A program made the position numbers and the translations under genes. The notes under the pieces were generated by a model. It saw only the letters and a program-made list of their open reading frames with translations. It ran no database searches and was not told where the DNA came from. Below, in pieces: positions 16,658-25,412 of a stretch of DNA of 64,000 nucleotides (the stretch's first letter is position 1; every line of letters begins with the position of its first letter). Origin of the DNA: Clostridiales bacterium (lineage in GTDB: Bacteria; Bacillota; Clostridia; Christensenellales; Aristaeellaceae); the NCBI GenBank assembly GCA_017569285.1, contig CP069419.1:1302001-1366000 (forward strand), read 5' to 3'.

Positions 16658-17827
16658 ATGAAAGGGAAAAATCTGGCCGCATCGTTGAAAAAGAATGCGA
16701 TGCTGATCGTCCTGGTCCTTGTGTACCTGTTTTTCCTGGTGCTCACCCAGGGCGGTATCTTCAAACCATCCAGCTTTTCAGAGCTCATCAACCAGAACGC
16801 GTACGTTTATATCCTGGGCACCGGCATGATGATGTGCATGCTGACCGGCGGCAACATCGACCTGAGCTGCGGCGCGGTGGTATGCCTGCTGGGCGCGCTG
16901 GGCGGCGTATTCATGATCGTTGCCAAACTGGGAACCGGCGTCTCAATCCTGCTCCTGCTGCTGATCGGTATCGCATACGGCTGCGGACTGGGCGCGCTGA
17001 TTGCGTATGTGCATGTTCCGCCGTGGATTGCAACGCTCGCCGGATATCTTTCTTTCCGTGGGCTGGGAACTTCCATCCTTTCAAGCAATTCCAAAACCGG
17101 TTCGCTTGCGCCGTTCCCGGTTGATTTCCAGAATCTGTTCTACGGCAGGGTATTCCCTTCAGAAAAGGGCGTGCTCAATATCCCCTGCCTCCTGTTCGGT
17201 ATCCTGGCCGCTGCGCTGGTTGTCTTCGTGGTTTTCCGGACCCGCGCTGTCCGCTTAAAGAAGGGATATGAAGCAGATACTGTCCGTCAGGCTGCCGCCA
17301 AGAGCGGGATCGGCGCTGCCGCCATCCTGCTGGTGATGACCCGCCTGTCCCTGGACGGCGGCATTCCGACCACACTCCTGTGGGTAGCCGGCGTCATCCT
17401 GATTTACAGTTTCATCACCAGCAAGACCACCATTGGCCGCCATTTCTATGTCGTGGGCGGCAACCAGGAAGCCGCCCGGCTCTCCGGCGTGAGCACCAAG
17501 CGGATTATGTTCCTGGCTTACCTGAATATGGCTTTCCTGACCACTGTTGCCACCATGACCGTCATTGCCCGTTCCCAGTCCGCATATGCGGATGTCGGAA
17601 AGAACTTTGAGATGGACGCGATCTCCGCCTGCGTGGTGGGTGGTGTTTCCGCCAGCGGCGGCGCAGGAAGCGTACTGGGCATGGTGATCGGTGCCACCCT
17701 GATCGGCGTAATCAACCTGGGTATGAGCCTGATCAGTCTGGACGCGAACTACCAGCGCGTGGTCAAGGGCTTTGTCCTGCTGGCTGCCGTGGTGTTCGAT
17801 ATCCTGTCCCAGAAAAAGAGCAAATAA
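16658..17827 (+). CDS. Second, divergent sugar ABC transporter permease
   Basis: A 389-residue paralogue of the preceding permease, with the same motif order (LTGGNIDLSCGAVVCL, HVPPWIATLAGYLSFRGLGT, FEMDAISACVVGGVSASGG) but clearly different sequence. GGAGGAGG precedes ATG 16658. ChvE-GguAB systems normally have one permease that homodimerises; two adjacent copies with one ATPase point to a heterodimeric pore or to alternative assemblies. It is the last transporter gene of the operon. Confidence 0.92.
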   Translation: MKGKNLAASLKKNAMLIVLVLVYLFFLVLTQGGIFKPSSFSELINQNAYVYILGTGMMMCMLTGGNIDLSCGAVVCLLGALGGVFMIVAKLGTGVSILLLLLIGIAYGCGLGALIAYVHVPPWIATLAGYLSFRGLGTSILSSNSKTGSLAPFPVDFQNLFYGRVFPSEKGVLNIPCLLFGILAAALVVFVVFRTRAVRLKKGYEADTVRQAAAKSGIGAAAILLVMTRLSLDGGIPTTLLWVAGVILIYSFITSKTTIGRHFYVVGGNQEAARLSGVSTKRIMFLAYLNMAFLTTVATMTVIARSQSAYADVGKNFEMDAISACVVGGVSASGGAGSVLGMVIGATLIGVINLGMSLISLDANYQRVVKGFVLLAAVVFDILSQKKSK

Positions 17828-17846
17828 TCATCAGTCTCCGGCTTTT

Positions 17847-17880
17847 CGGAACCCCCGTGACAGCTGTCACGGGGGTTCCG
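17847..17880. other. Perfect 17-bp inverted repeat after the sugar operon
   Basis: 17847-17863 pairs exactly with 17864-17880 with no loop bases left over. No T run follows on the plus strand. It is probably an mRNA 3'-end stabilising hairpin or weak terminator. Confidence 0.6.
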
Positions 17881-17905
17881 GGTCCACAAGGAGGGTTTTG
17901 GATCC

Positions 17906-18154
17906 ATGAATAATCGGAAAAACCGTGCTTATCTCCTGGGAATTGCAGGCGGTTATCTGGGATACCTTGCCTATGAGCTCTTCCGTGACCGGAATCTCCC
18001 GGATACAACCATGACTCCCCTCGCACGCTGGCTGTTCATCGGGCTGTTCGTCCTCTGCGGAGCCGGCCTGGTCATATATGCCGTTATCTCATGGATAAAA
18101 GCCGGTAAGGAAAAGCAAGAGGCGGAAAGCGACAATCCGGACAGCCTGAAATGA
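17906..18154 (+). CDS. Small two-helix membrane protein, function unknown
   Basis: An 82-residue protein with a basic start (MNNRKNRAY), two hydrophobic stretches (LLGIAGGYLGYLAYELF, LARWLFIGLFVLCGAGLVIYAVISW) and a charged, acidic tail. I do not recognise a family. AAGGAGG lies upstream of ATG 17906. It is followed after 21 bp by another unknown gene, and the two end at a strong hairpin, so they form a small unit after the sugar transporter. Both genes use AT-richer codons than much of the window. Confidence 0.75.
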   Translation: MNNRKNRAYLLGIAGGYLGYLAYELFRDRNLPDTTMTPLARWLFIGLFVLCGAGLVIYAVISWIKAGKEKQEAESDNPDSLK

Positions 18155-18175
18155 TACCGGGAAGGAAAACAACCA

Positions 18176-18616
18176 ATGAACGAATGGATCGCAAAGCTGG
18201 AACAGGCTTTCACTGATTATCGGCAGGAGCTGGAAGAATGCGAAAAAAAAGCAAAGCCGACAGATGGCCTGCTGGGCTTCGGAAAGTCGGTCAAGGACGA
18301 TGCCTGCCATGACCGCTTTGACGCCAGGATCAGCGAAATCACAGAAGCGATCGCCGCAGGCAGGCCTTCCGCAGAAGACGCGGAGCAGGCGCTTCGCCTG
18401 CTGTTGATGCGCAGCTGTGAAGAGGGATGGCATCTTTCCGCGCAATGGATGCTTCGCGCGGCAGAGCGCCATTGTCTTTCCCTGATTCCGTTCCTGAAAC
18501 CCGAATCGGCAAAAGCCATTTGCCGGGAATACGGTGAATGCTATAAGCGCTGGGATCGTCTGCCGGCGCAGAAGGAAGTATACAAAGCCCTGAAAGCACA
18601 GGGAAAGGAATCATGA
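18176..18616 (+). CDS. Hypothetical soluble helical protein
   Basis: A 146-residue protein with no signal peptide or membrane segment, rich in Glu, Lys and Ala and predicted mostly helical. It has several cysteines (ECEKK, DACHDRF, RSCEEGWH, AICREYGECY) but no paired metal motif. No family is recognised. The ribosome site GGGAAGGA precedes ATG 18176. Its neighbour is the small membrane protein just upstream; a soluble partner of that protein is conceivable but only a guess. Confidence 0.75.
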   Translation: MNEWIAKLEQAFTDYRQELEECEKKAKPTDGLLGFGKSVKDDACHDRFDARISEITEAIAAGRPSAEDAEQALRLLLMRSCEEGWHLSAQWMLRAAERHCLSLIPFLKPESAKAICREYGECYKRWDRLPAQKEVYKALKAQGKES

Positions 18617-18645
18617 AAAATCATACTGCATTTGGACCATACTGA

Positions 18646-18675
18646 AAGGAGCTCTCCCGTCCGGGAGAGCTCCTT
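18646..18675. terminator. Hairpin terminator between converging genes
   Basis: A 14-bp perfect stem (18646-18659 with 18662-18675) between the hypothetical gene and the converging GH43 gene. T runs are short on both sides. Confidence 0.6.
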
Positions 18676-18691
18676 GTGATATTCCGAGTTT

Positions 18692-20188
18692 TTACCGTTC
18701 CGCCTGCCAGGAATAAAACTCAATATTGCTGTCAAACACAAAGTACACATCCACCTGGCCGGAGAGGTTCAATTCTGCTGTAAATTCTGCGGGCTCCTCC
18801 GTACCGGCCGGAATCTCAATCTGACCGGCGACTTCCCCGTCCAGTGAACCGGAAGCGATATAGATCGTGCCGCCGGAAGCAGATGAAGCACAAACCTTCA
18901 CCCGGGCCGCGCCTTCCCCGAAATCCACGCCGGACAGCGTCATCCATGCGCCGGGCTTGGTGGTAACCCACGTCTTCCAGTCCTTCACGGATACCTGGAT
19001 TCCCGCCTGCCGCGCCATGGTCGCGGCATCGACCTCCCGGTACGGGTCAAAGGGCTTCAGCTGGCTGATTCCGCGCATCGTGCCGATCACACCCTTCATC
19101 GTCCCGTCCTCGTTCACGGTGATCCGGTCCGCCTGCGGGCTGCGGTAATTGCCGCTGATCTTCATGGCCTTTTCCACCGGCCGGTTGTGGTAGAACAGGT
19201 AGTATTCCCCGTTCAGGCAGGCGATGGAATGGTGGTTGTTGCCGTACATGCCGAAGAACTTGCCTTCGTTCGGGAACAGTTCCCCCACGTAGGTATACGG
19301 GCCCATCGGGTCGTCGGACATCATGTACTGGATCGCGCCGCTGCTCAGGCGCAGGGCGTTTCCGTCCGTCTGCCAGTTGGAGCAGTAGGAATAGATGTAT
19401 TTCCCGTTGATCTTGTTGATGCCGGAATCCTCAAACAGGTACGGAACGTCCAGCGCCACCGGGTCGCAGTCCAGGCTCATCATGTCCTCCCCGAGGCGCA
19501 CGATCCGCCCGGTACCGGGCCTTGCCTGCTTTCCGCTCGGCACGCCGCCGCCGAACGCCAGGTAGCCGGTGCCGTCGTCATCCACCATCACCGCCGGGTC
19601 AAACAGCCATGTCACATTGGCGCAGTTCGGCGTATTCCGGGTAATCAGCAGCTTGCCGAGTTCATCCCGCCAGGGGCCGGTCGGGCTGTCCGCAGTCAGG
19701 ACGCCGATGCCGTTGCCGCCGTTGCAGAAGTACAGGAAGAACTTTTCCTGCCCGCCAATCGTCTTGTGGGCGGCGCACGGCGCCCAGGAATTGTTCGCGC
19801 CGCGGGCGATCCCGCCGGCGCCGGCCACGCGGATACGCCCATGATCCGTCCAGTTCACCATATCATCGGAGGAGATGCAGTTGATGCACCGGATCTGGCT
19901 GTAGGAATTCTCCTTCACATTTCCGGCGGTATCCCGCTCGATGATGTCGTCCGTCATAAAGACGTACAGCCGCCCGTCATATTCCATCACGCCGGGGTCC
20001 GCCCCGAACCGCTGGGTATAGAGGGGATTGTTCTCTCCTTTTTTCTTGTACGATACAATCAGCTTGATGTCCTTGCCTGCCATAATGTCCCGGACTCCTT
20101 CCATAAAGGCCGAACCCGGTGTCAGGATCACCAGCGCCGACACGACCGCCGCGATGCGGATGATCCAGGGTCTCCCGCGTCTGATCAT
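18692..20188 (-). CDS. Secreted GH43 glycosidase with C-terminal CBM6
   Basis: A 498-residue protein with an N-terminal signal or anchor (residues 9-29) and a five-bladed GH43 domain. The catalytic set is visible: Asp64 in GADPGVMEY (base), Asp197 in FDPAVMVDDDG (pKa modulator) and Glu253 in LFEDSGI (acid). Residues about 400-495 form a CBM6-like beta-sandwich (GVDFGEGAARVKVCASSASG, GTIYIASGSLDGEVAGQIE). Family members cleave beta-xylosides or alpha-arabinosides in arabinoxylan. Being next to a ChvE-type operon, whose relatives carry arabinose or xylose, it may supply sugars for that transporter. GGGAGG precedes ATG 20188. Confidence 0.92.
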   Translation of the reverse strand: MIRRGRPWIIRIAAVVSALVILTPGSAFMEGVRDIMAGKDIKLIVSYKKKGENNPLYTQRFGADPGVMEYDGRLYVFMTDDIIERDTAGNVKENSYSQIRCINCISSDDMVNWTDHGRIRVAGAGGIARGANNSWAPCAAHKTIGGQEKFFLYFCNGGNGIGVLTADSPTGPWRDELGKLLITRNTPNCANVTWLFDPAVMVDDDGTGYLAFGGGVPSGKQARPGTGRIVRLGEDMMSLDCDPVALDVPYLFEDSGINKINGKYIYSYCSNWQTDGNALRLSSGAIQYMMSDDPMGPYTYVGELFPNEGKFFGMYGNNHHSIACLNGEYYLFYHNRPVEKAMKISGNYRSPQADRITVNEDGTMKGVIGTMRGISQLKPFDPYREVDAATMARQAGIQVSVKDWKTWVTTKPGAWMTLSGVDFGEGAARVKVCASSASGGTIYIASGSLDGEVAGQIEIPAGTEEPAEFTAELNLSGQVDVYFVFDSNIEFYSWQAER

Positions 20189-20226
20189 GATGCATTCCTC
20201 CCGGTATCGGATATTTTTCCGGCGTC

Positions 20227-20255
20227 ATTATAGCATAACCGGAAAAGCATTGCCA
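20227..20255 (-). promoter_or_regulatory. Promoter of the GH43 gene
   Basis: Minus strand extended -10 (TGC then TATAAT, 20227-20232) with a weak -35 TGGCAA (20250-20255) at 17 bp. Confidence 0.55.
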
Positions 20256-20285
20256 CCGAGCCGGAATCTCCCGCCGCCAGATCAG

Positions 20286-20311
20286 GAAAAAACGGAGGGC
20301 ATCTGCCCTCC
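20286..20311 (-). terminator. Terminator of the large surface-protein gene
   Basis: GGAGGGC stem (20294-20300 with 20305-20311) followed on the minus strand by a T run (20286-20292). Confidence 0.85.
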
Positions 20312-20333
20312 GCTCCGCCGTTCAGGGGGATTT

Positions 20334-23300
20334 TTACCGGATCTTTTGGATATCGAACGCCGCGTTCCGGTACAGGTTCATCAGCGCTTCTTCCACCGTC
20401 GTCCGGTTGTCGGGATAGATCAGGTTCATCAGGGCTTTCTCCGCGCTGTAGAGCGTATCCAGCGCCTTGCGCCAGGTCACGATCCGCTTGCGGGCGTCCT
20501 TGTCCGCCGCCTTGTAGGCTTCGTTCACAGTGCCGTCCAGGGCAACCTGCCAGATCCGCTGTCCGCGGAGGAAAACTTCGTCGTAGTTGTACTGCTTTGC
20601 GCTGCGCAGCAGGTTCATCACGTCGCCCAGTGCAGGGGCTTCGCCGGCACCGTAGTGCTCGGTCACGTCGCTGTCGCTGCCGTTGAGTTCGCTGATAATG
20701 CGCTCACTCAGGCTGTATGCCGGACCGCTGACCATCTTCGCATAGCTGCCGGCCAGGCTGTCAGGCAGTTCCGCGGGCAGCGTATGGATGATGCAGCACA
20801 TCTGCGTGCACTTCAGCCGCAGCAGCTCCGCGGCGGCTTCGTCGCCCAGCAGCGCCTGCTGCGCGTTCGCAAAGTCGAAGAACACCGCGCGCTCCTGGAT
20901 CAATGCGGCCTTGCCTTCGTCGTCCGCTGCTTCATGGAAGATTTCATACAGCTTGTTGACTTCCTCGCGCCAGATATTCACAGCTTCCGTGGGATTTCCG
21001 GCCTTGCCGGCCGCTTCCGCGGCCTGCGCGGCAGCGGCATGTTCGCCGCAGGCGTGCAGGGTGTACCGGGCTTCGGTTCCGCCCAGGAGGTCCAGCCGGA
21101 GTTCACAGTTCACAGCCCCGCCGGATCCGCTTCCGTCCGCGGTGCTGCCGTCCGCAGCGCCGCCGTCCGTACTGCCGTCCTTGCCGGTCGGCGGGATGGG
21201 CGTGAAGTGGCTGCTGCCGCTGCCGGTGATACCGCCGGTAATGCTGCCGCCGGTGATCATGCCGGTCATCCCGCCGCCGGTGATGCTGCCGCCGGAGATA
21301 CCGCCGCCGGTAATACTGCTGCCGGTCAGGCCGCCGCCGGTCATGATGCCGGTCACAATGTCGGGCCCTTTCTCTCCGGCCGGAACGATCACATAGTTGC
21401 TCTTCACCGGTGTGCCGGCAATGCCGCCGTTGAACTCATAACCGATGGTCGCGCTGTTCAGCACGTAGCCCTTGTCGATATCCCCCTGCGTAACGGTCCA
21501 CGTAAAGGGGAAGGATTCCTCATTGCCGGGATCGATGGCTGTGATCGAGCCGATCGGCATGAAGCCGCCCAGGCTGTCCAGCACATATACGTTCTCCAGC
21601 GGGACCGCGCCTGTATTCTTCACCGTGATCACGAAGTCCACGGCTTCATTCAGTTCATAGTACAGGCCGTTTGCCGGAGCATGGGCTTCGGCCTTCACCG
21701 CCGCCGCGCCGACCTTCAGGCCGTAAATCGGTCCCTTCGGATCGCCGGCGTCGTCCTTCTTGGTTTCACCGCCGCCCTTCTTCAGTTCGCCGCCGTCCTT
21801 ATCCTTCTCAGTAGTCAGGATGGTCTCCGACCACTCGCTGGTCGGCGCCTGTGCCATATTGCTGACCCAGGTATGGGCCGTACCCTTCAGGTCTTCGCCC
21901 GTCGCGCAGGCGTAATTGCTCACCGTGCCGGCAAGCACGTCATATTCCGAAACAAGGTGGCCCGGAAGCGCCACCGGCACGGAAGCGCCCGCTGCGATCT
22001 CGGGGAAGCTGCCCACAGTATTCCCCTGATCCGTCACGGTCACGTTCCGGATCGGTTCTTTGCTGTTGTTGGTCACGGTCAGCTTCCACTGGATTTCCTC
22101 CCCTTCGGTGAAGAAGGTGGAATTGGCCGGGGTGTTCGCCACGGATTTGGCCAGCACCAGGCCGGGATCGTTGATCACCGGCAGTGTCAGGGAATTGGAA
22201 TATGCCGTCTTTACGTTTCCGCTTTCCGGATCAGTGAAGGTAATCTCAGCGGGTGGGTAGTAGAAAGAACCCTTTGCCACGTCTGCTTCGGTAACTTTTC
22301 CCCACATCCAGAACCACCACTCATTGGATTCGCCGGGCATAATCGTATATTCTATTTCAGAAGTAAAGCCGTCATATGGATCATGTGTGTTTGTCACTGT
22401 AATGGGTACTTTTCCGGTGTTGTATTCAGTAAGGATTATCCACCAAACTTCTCCCAGCCGGTAACCCGCCGGATCCGCAGATTCATAGCCCGGTTTAACC
22501 AACATCGTTATCGTCATATCGCTCTCGTCCGGAATCAGCCATTCCGCCGGTCCGGGCTTCCTGACTTTGTAGGTGCGCTCAACCGCATTGGATTCGCACA
22601 GCTTTTCGCCGGTATCCTTGTCATAACCGATATACCGGTATACCAGGGGCACGGTTCCCATCAGCTCTTCGGTTTCCGTGCCGGGGGCCACATGGCTTCC
22701 CAGGTCGGAAAGGGTGCACGGGCCGGAGAACCAGTCACCCGGAACCAGCGTGAATTTCAGTTCCTCATCCACGCCGTCGGCGGCCAGCTCCACGGTCAGC
22801 ACAACATTGCCGGTATTCATGAGCGTGTGGTGGGACTGGACCTTACCGTCCGGTTCATAGATATCCTGATTCGGATCGTCATATTCATGGATCAGGGTCA
22901 GTTCCGGATGCGGTTCTTCCCCTTCCATGCCGTCCGGGTAGGTCAGCGGGATGCTGAATTCTGTTTCGCACCAAGGGAGTTCCACCCAATCATTACTGTT
23001 ATCGTCCGGTGAGTTGTCATAGTATCCACGGCCAAATCCCCACGAATCTTTCAGAACTCCTGCGTCAGCTTCTTCCTGACTTACCCAGTACGGGATCTTC
23101 GAGAACGTGACGGACTGGCCGGGCTTCAAGTAGTCAGGGCCATCCTCCCCATAGTTAATGATCGGACCAGTAATCATTTCTCCGTTGACGAACGTACCAA
23201 AAACCTCATCCTCAGTAAGTGACAGCATTATGTCACAGTTGCCGGTATTGGTCAGAATATGATCCACATATACGATCGCACCGGCGTACCGTTTCCCCTC

Positions 23301-24680
23301 GCCGGCATCTTCCGCCCAGGAAGTGGAAGCGGTCAGCGACGGATGCAGTTCTTCCATGCCGTCCGGGTAGGTCAGCGGGATGCTGAAGTCTGCACTGTTG
23401 CAAACGACCATCTGCGTCTTCCAATAGTCATAATTTTCGTCGTGCTCCGTGCCGTCCCAATAGAATGCACGGTCACCGATTCCAAAATGATCTTTCAGGA
23501 CTCCCGCATCCACTTCTTTCTCATATACCCCGTACGGGATATTCGAGAACGTAATGGACTGGCCGGGCATCAAATGGAAGGTACCGTCGCCTGCATCAGC
23601 GCCGCCCGAAACGCTGCTGATGCGTTCGACCTCATCCTGAGCAAGCCACAACCGGAGTTCACAATTGCCGGTATTGGTCAGTATACCGTCCACATATACG
23701 GTCGCCTCGTAGTATCGTTTCCCCTTACCGGCATCTTCCGCCCAGGAAACGGAAGCGGTTAGCGATGGATTCAGGTCGGGAACCGGATTGGTCGGCGGAA
23801 TCTCCCGCTGCTCCATGTGGCTGGGATCAATCTCACAGACGCGTTCCTCCAGGCCGGTCTTTTCCGGAGTCGGCGCCTGCACCTGGTGCCATTCTCCCCA
23901 GACGTGGTCGCCGTAATCGCCGTAGCGGTATTCGGTCTCGCCGCAGCCGCTGCAGGTCCGGTACAGCATTTCCCGCTGGATGCAGCTGGCATGGACGGTT
24001 TTGTCGATCTTCCATTCACCCCAGTTATGCACATGCGCAGCCGGTGCCGGTTCCTGTCTCGGTGTCGGGGTTGGAGTCGGCGTTGGAGTGGGTGTTGGAG
24101 TTGGTGTTGGAGTTGGAGTGGGTGTTGGAGTTGGTGTTGGAGTCGGCGTCGGGGTGGGCGTCGGCGTCGGGGTGGGCGTCGGCGTCGGCGACGGCGACGG
24201 AGTCCACATCGGGATTGGTTCCCGCTTGATGTGGCTCTGGTCATTCTGGCAGGTATATGTCCGGATGCCCTCTTCCGTGTAGGAGGCGGGCTTCGTCACC
24301 ACACCGTTGTCCCATTTGTGCCCGATAGGAGGGATATACTCTAATCCCTGCAGCGTCGCGCCGCAGCGGCTGCAGCGGGCGCCGGCATGCCACCCGCTTT
24401 CCTCGCAGGTCGGCTCCTTCGCATCCACGCTCAGGGGCGAATGCCCCAGGGCGCCGATCGGATCGTAGTCCGTAGTAGCCCCGCATAGGCTGCAGCGCAT
24501 ACAGGCGTAGCCGTCTTCCGTACAGGTGGGCTCGTGTTCTTCCCACACCCAGTTATGCCCGCCCGTTGCGCTGGCCGGGCAGTAGTCCGCGCCAACCGCC
24601 GTTGCCGTTGCGGCCGTTGGCGCCAGCGTCAGCAGCATGGCCAGGGCCATGATCAGTGCAAATAGCCTTTGTTTCTTCAT
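20334..24680 (-). CDS. Large secreted surface protein with CxxC repeats, Pro-Thr linker and DUF11/CARDB-like domains
   Basis: A 1448-residue exported protein with a signal peptide ([19 protein letters not shown]). Residues about 40-160 hold repeats of the form [15 protein letters not shown] and GHxW, a Cys-rich module common in clostridial surface proteins. A Pro-Thr linker of about 50 residues follows, then another Cys module, then two similar domains that each start SLTAS-SWAEDAG and end [12 protein letters not shown]. Further Ig-like domains follow ([45 protein letters not shown]), then a Gly-Thr-Ser repeat linker and a helical C-terminal domain of some 270 residues. No LPXTG or SLH motif is seen. 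ATG 24680 has AAGGAGGAG upstream. Adhesion or scaffolding is inferred. Confidence 0.85.
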   Translation of the reverse strand: MKKQRLFALIMALAMLLTLAPTAATATAVGADYCPASATGGHNWVWEEHEPTCTEDGYACMRCSLCGATTDYDPIGALGHSPLSVDAKEPTCEESGWHAGARCSRCGATLQGLEYIPPIGHKWDNGVVTKPASYTEEGIRTYTCQNDQSHIKREPIPMWTPSPSPTPTPTPTPTPTPTPTPTPTPTPTPTPTPTPTPTPTPTPTPTPRQEPAPAAHVHNWGEWKIDKTVHASCIQREMLYRTCSGCGETEYRYGDYGDHVWGEWHQVQAPTPEKTGLEERVCEIDPSHMEQREIPPTNPVPDLNPSLTASVSWAEDAGKGKRYYEATVYVDGILTNTGNCELRLWLAQDEVERISSVSGGADAGDGTFHLMPGQSITFSNIPYGVYEKEVDAGVLKDHFGIGDRAFYWDGTEHDENYDYWKTQMVVCNSADFSIPLTYPDGMEELHPSLTASTSWAEDAGEGKRYAGAIVYVDHILTNTGNCDIMLSLTEDEVFGTFVNGEMITGPIINYGEDGPDYLKPGQSVTFSKIPYWVSQEEADAGVLKDSWGFGRGYYDNSPDDNSNDWVELPWCETEFSIPLTYPDGMEGEEPHPELTLIHEYDDPNQDIYEPDGKVQSHHTLMNTGNVVLTVELAADGVDEELKFTLVPGDWFSGPCTLSDLGSHVAPGTETEELMGTVPLVYRYIGYDKDTGEKLCESNAVERTYKVRKPGPAEWLIPDESDMTITMLVKPGYESADPAGYRLGEVWWIILTEYNTGKVPITVTNTHDPYDGFTSEIEYTIMPGESNEWWFWMWGKVTEADVAKGSFYYPPAEITFTDPESGNVKTAYSNSLTLPVINDPGLVLAKSVANTPANSTFFTEGEEIQWKLTVTNNSKEPIRNVTVTDQGNTVGSFPEIAAGASVPVALPGHLVSEYDVLAGTVSNYACATGEDLKGTAHTWVSNMAQAPTSEWSETILTTEKDKDGGELKKGGGETKKDDAGDPKGPIYGLKVGAAAVKAEAHAPANGLYYELNEAVDFVITVKNTGAVPLENVYVLDSLGGFMPIGSITAIDPGNEESFPFTWTVTQGDIDKGYVLNSATIGYEFNGGIAGTPVKSNYVIVPAGEKGPDIVTGIMTGGGLTGSSITGGGISGGSITGGGMTGMITGGSITGGITGSGSSHFTPIPPTGKDGSTDGGAADGSTADGSGSGGAVNCELRLDLLGGTEARYTLHACGEHAAAAQAAEAAGKAGNPTEAVNIWREEVNKLYEIFHEAADDEGKAALIQERAVFFDFANAQQALLGDEAAAELLRLKCTQMCCIIHTLPAELPDSLAGSYAKMVSGPAYSLSERIISELNGSDSDVTEHYGAGEAPALGDVMNLLRSAKQYNYDEVFLRGQRIWQVALDGTVNEAYKAADKDARKRIVTWRKALDTLYSAEKALMNLIYPDNRTTVEEALMNLYRNAAFDIQKIR
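21226..21351 (-). repeat. Short tandem repeat encoding a Gly/Thr/Ser/Ile linker
   Basis: Degenerate repeats of GCCGCCGGT-type units encode TGGGITGGSIT-like sequence between the Ig-like domains and the helical C-terminus of the surface protein. Confidence 0.8.
24061..24201 (-). repeat. Hexanucleotide tandem repeat encoding the Pro-Thr linker
   Basis: About 140 bp of a degenerate 6-bp unit (plus strand GGNGTN) encode an uninterrupted (Pro-Thr)n stretch in the surface protein. Third positions vary, so it is not a clean microsatellite, but length variation by slippage is plausible. Confidence 0.9.
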
Positions 24681-24735
24681 TCGAACTCCTCCTTGTTCTG
24701 ATGAATGATGGACAACGCACAATGTCTTCACTGTG

Positions 24736-24777
24736 ATTGTAGCATGGAGGAATTCGGTTGACCCTGTCAGAAACAAC
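24736..24777 (-). promoter_or_regulatory. Surface-protein promoter with 20-bp regulator element
   Basis: Minus strand -10 TACAAT (24736-24741) has no good -35; in its place, 16 bp away, is a 20-bp element (24758-24777). An element identical at 17 of 20 positions lies at the same distance from the -10 of the signalling operon (28407-28426). Confidence 0.75.
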
Positions 24778-24782
24778 AGTAT

Positions 24783-25412
24783 TTATTGAATTCCCGGAAC
24801 GGTAATTCCGCTGCGGACCGCCTGGACCGCCAGTTCGGTCCGGGATGACAGGCCGGTCTTGCTCATCAGGTTGCCCACGTGGTACCGGACCGTCGTGATG
24901 CTCAGGAAGAGCCGCTCGGCAATCTCCTTGTCGGTCAGCCCGTCAGCCAGCATGCGCAGCACGTCCAGCTCCCGCTCGGTAAACTCCGTACTCCGGGCGA
25001 TGCCCAGCTGCATCACCGGCGGATGATCCGGCCAGATCCGCTCCCCGGCCATGGTCCGGTTCATGACTTCCAGCATGGGATGGGCCTGGACTTCCTTATA
25101 CCAGAAGGAATCCACGCCGATCGCCCGGGCGCGGCGAAGGATGGCGGCGTCCGGCATGGACGTGACGACGATGATCTTGACCCTGGGATAGGATTTTCGG
25201 ATCCGCTCCGCGGCGTCCAGCCCGTTGGAACCGTCGTTCATCACCACGTCCATCAGCACCAGGTCCACGTCTCCCCGGGCGCAGTAGGTATCCGCAACGG
25301 ACGCTGTGTCGATCATGTCCACGATCTCATAGAGGTCCGTCGCGGCGATGATTGCCTGGAACAGCTGGCGGGGAACGACCTGGTCGTCAACGATCAATAC
25401 TCTGTACGGCAT
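24783..25412 (-). CDS. NarL/LuxR-family response regulator
   Basis: A 209-residue two-domain regulator. The receiver domain (residues 1-120) has acidic DD near the N-terminus (LIVDDQ), phospho-acceptor Asp in LVLMDVVMNDG, Thr/Ser in VVTSMPD and Lys in FWYKEVQ. The C-terminal LuxR helix-turn-helix reads TERELDVLRMLADGLTDKEIAERL and SITTVRYHVGNLMSKTG. ATG 25412 follows GGAGGT and overlaps the kinase gene by 26 bp, so translation is probably coupled. The large surface-protein gene lies just downstream and shares a promoter element with the signalling operon, suggesting that it is a direct target. Confidence 0.95.
   Translation of the reverse strand: MPYRVLIVDDQVVPRQLFQAIIAATDLYEIVDMIDTASVADTYCARGDVDLVLMDVVMNDGSNGLDAAERIRKSYPRVKIIVVTSMPDAAILRRARAIGVDSFWYKEVQAHPMLEVMNRTMAGERIWPDHPPVMQLGIARSTEFTERELDVLRMLADGLTDKEIAERLFLSITTVRYHVGNLMSKTGLSSRTELAVQAVRSGITVPGIQ

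Noticed and set aside
17847-17880. Site-specific recombination or dif-like site
   Set aside because: A spacerless perfect palindrome straight after an operon fits an mRNA 3' hairpin; no recombinase or flanking repeat is present.
20028-23012. Very long plus-strand open frame opposite the large surface-protein gene
   Set aside because: It has no ribosome site, no recognisable domain and runs antisense to a gene with signal peptide, clear domains and a terminator. GC-rich codon use creates such shadows.
24061-24201. CRISPR-like or intergenic minisatellite repeat
   Set aside because: The units are contiguous 6-mers inside a coding region and encode Pro-Thr; there are no spacers.
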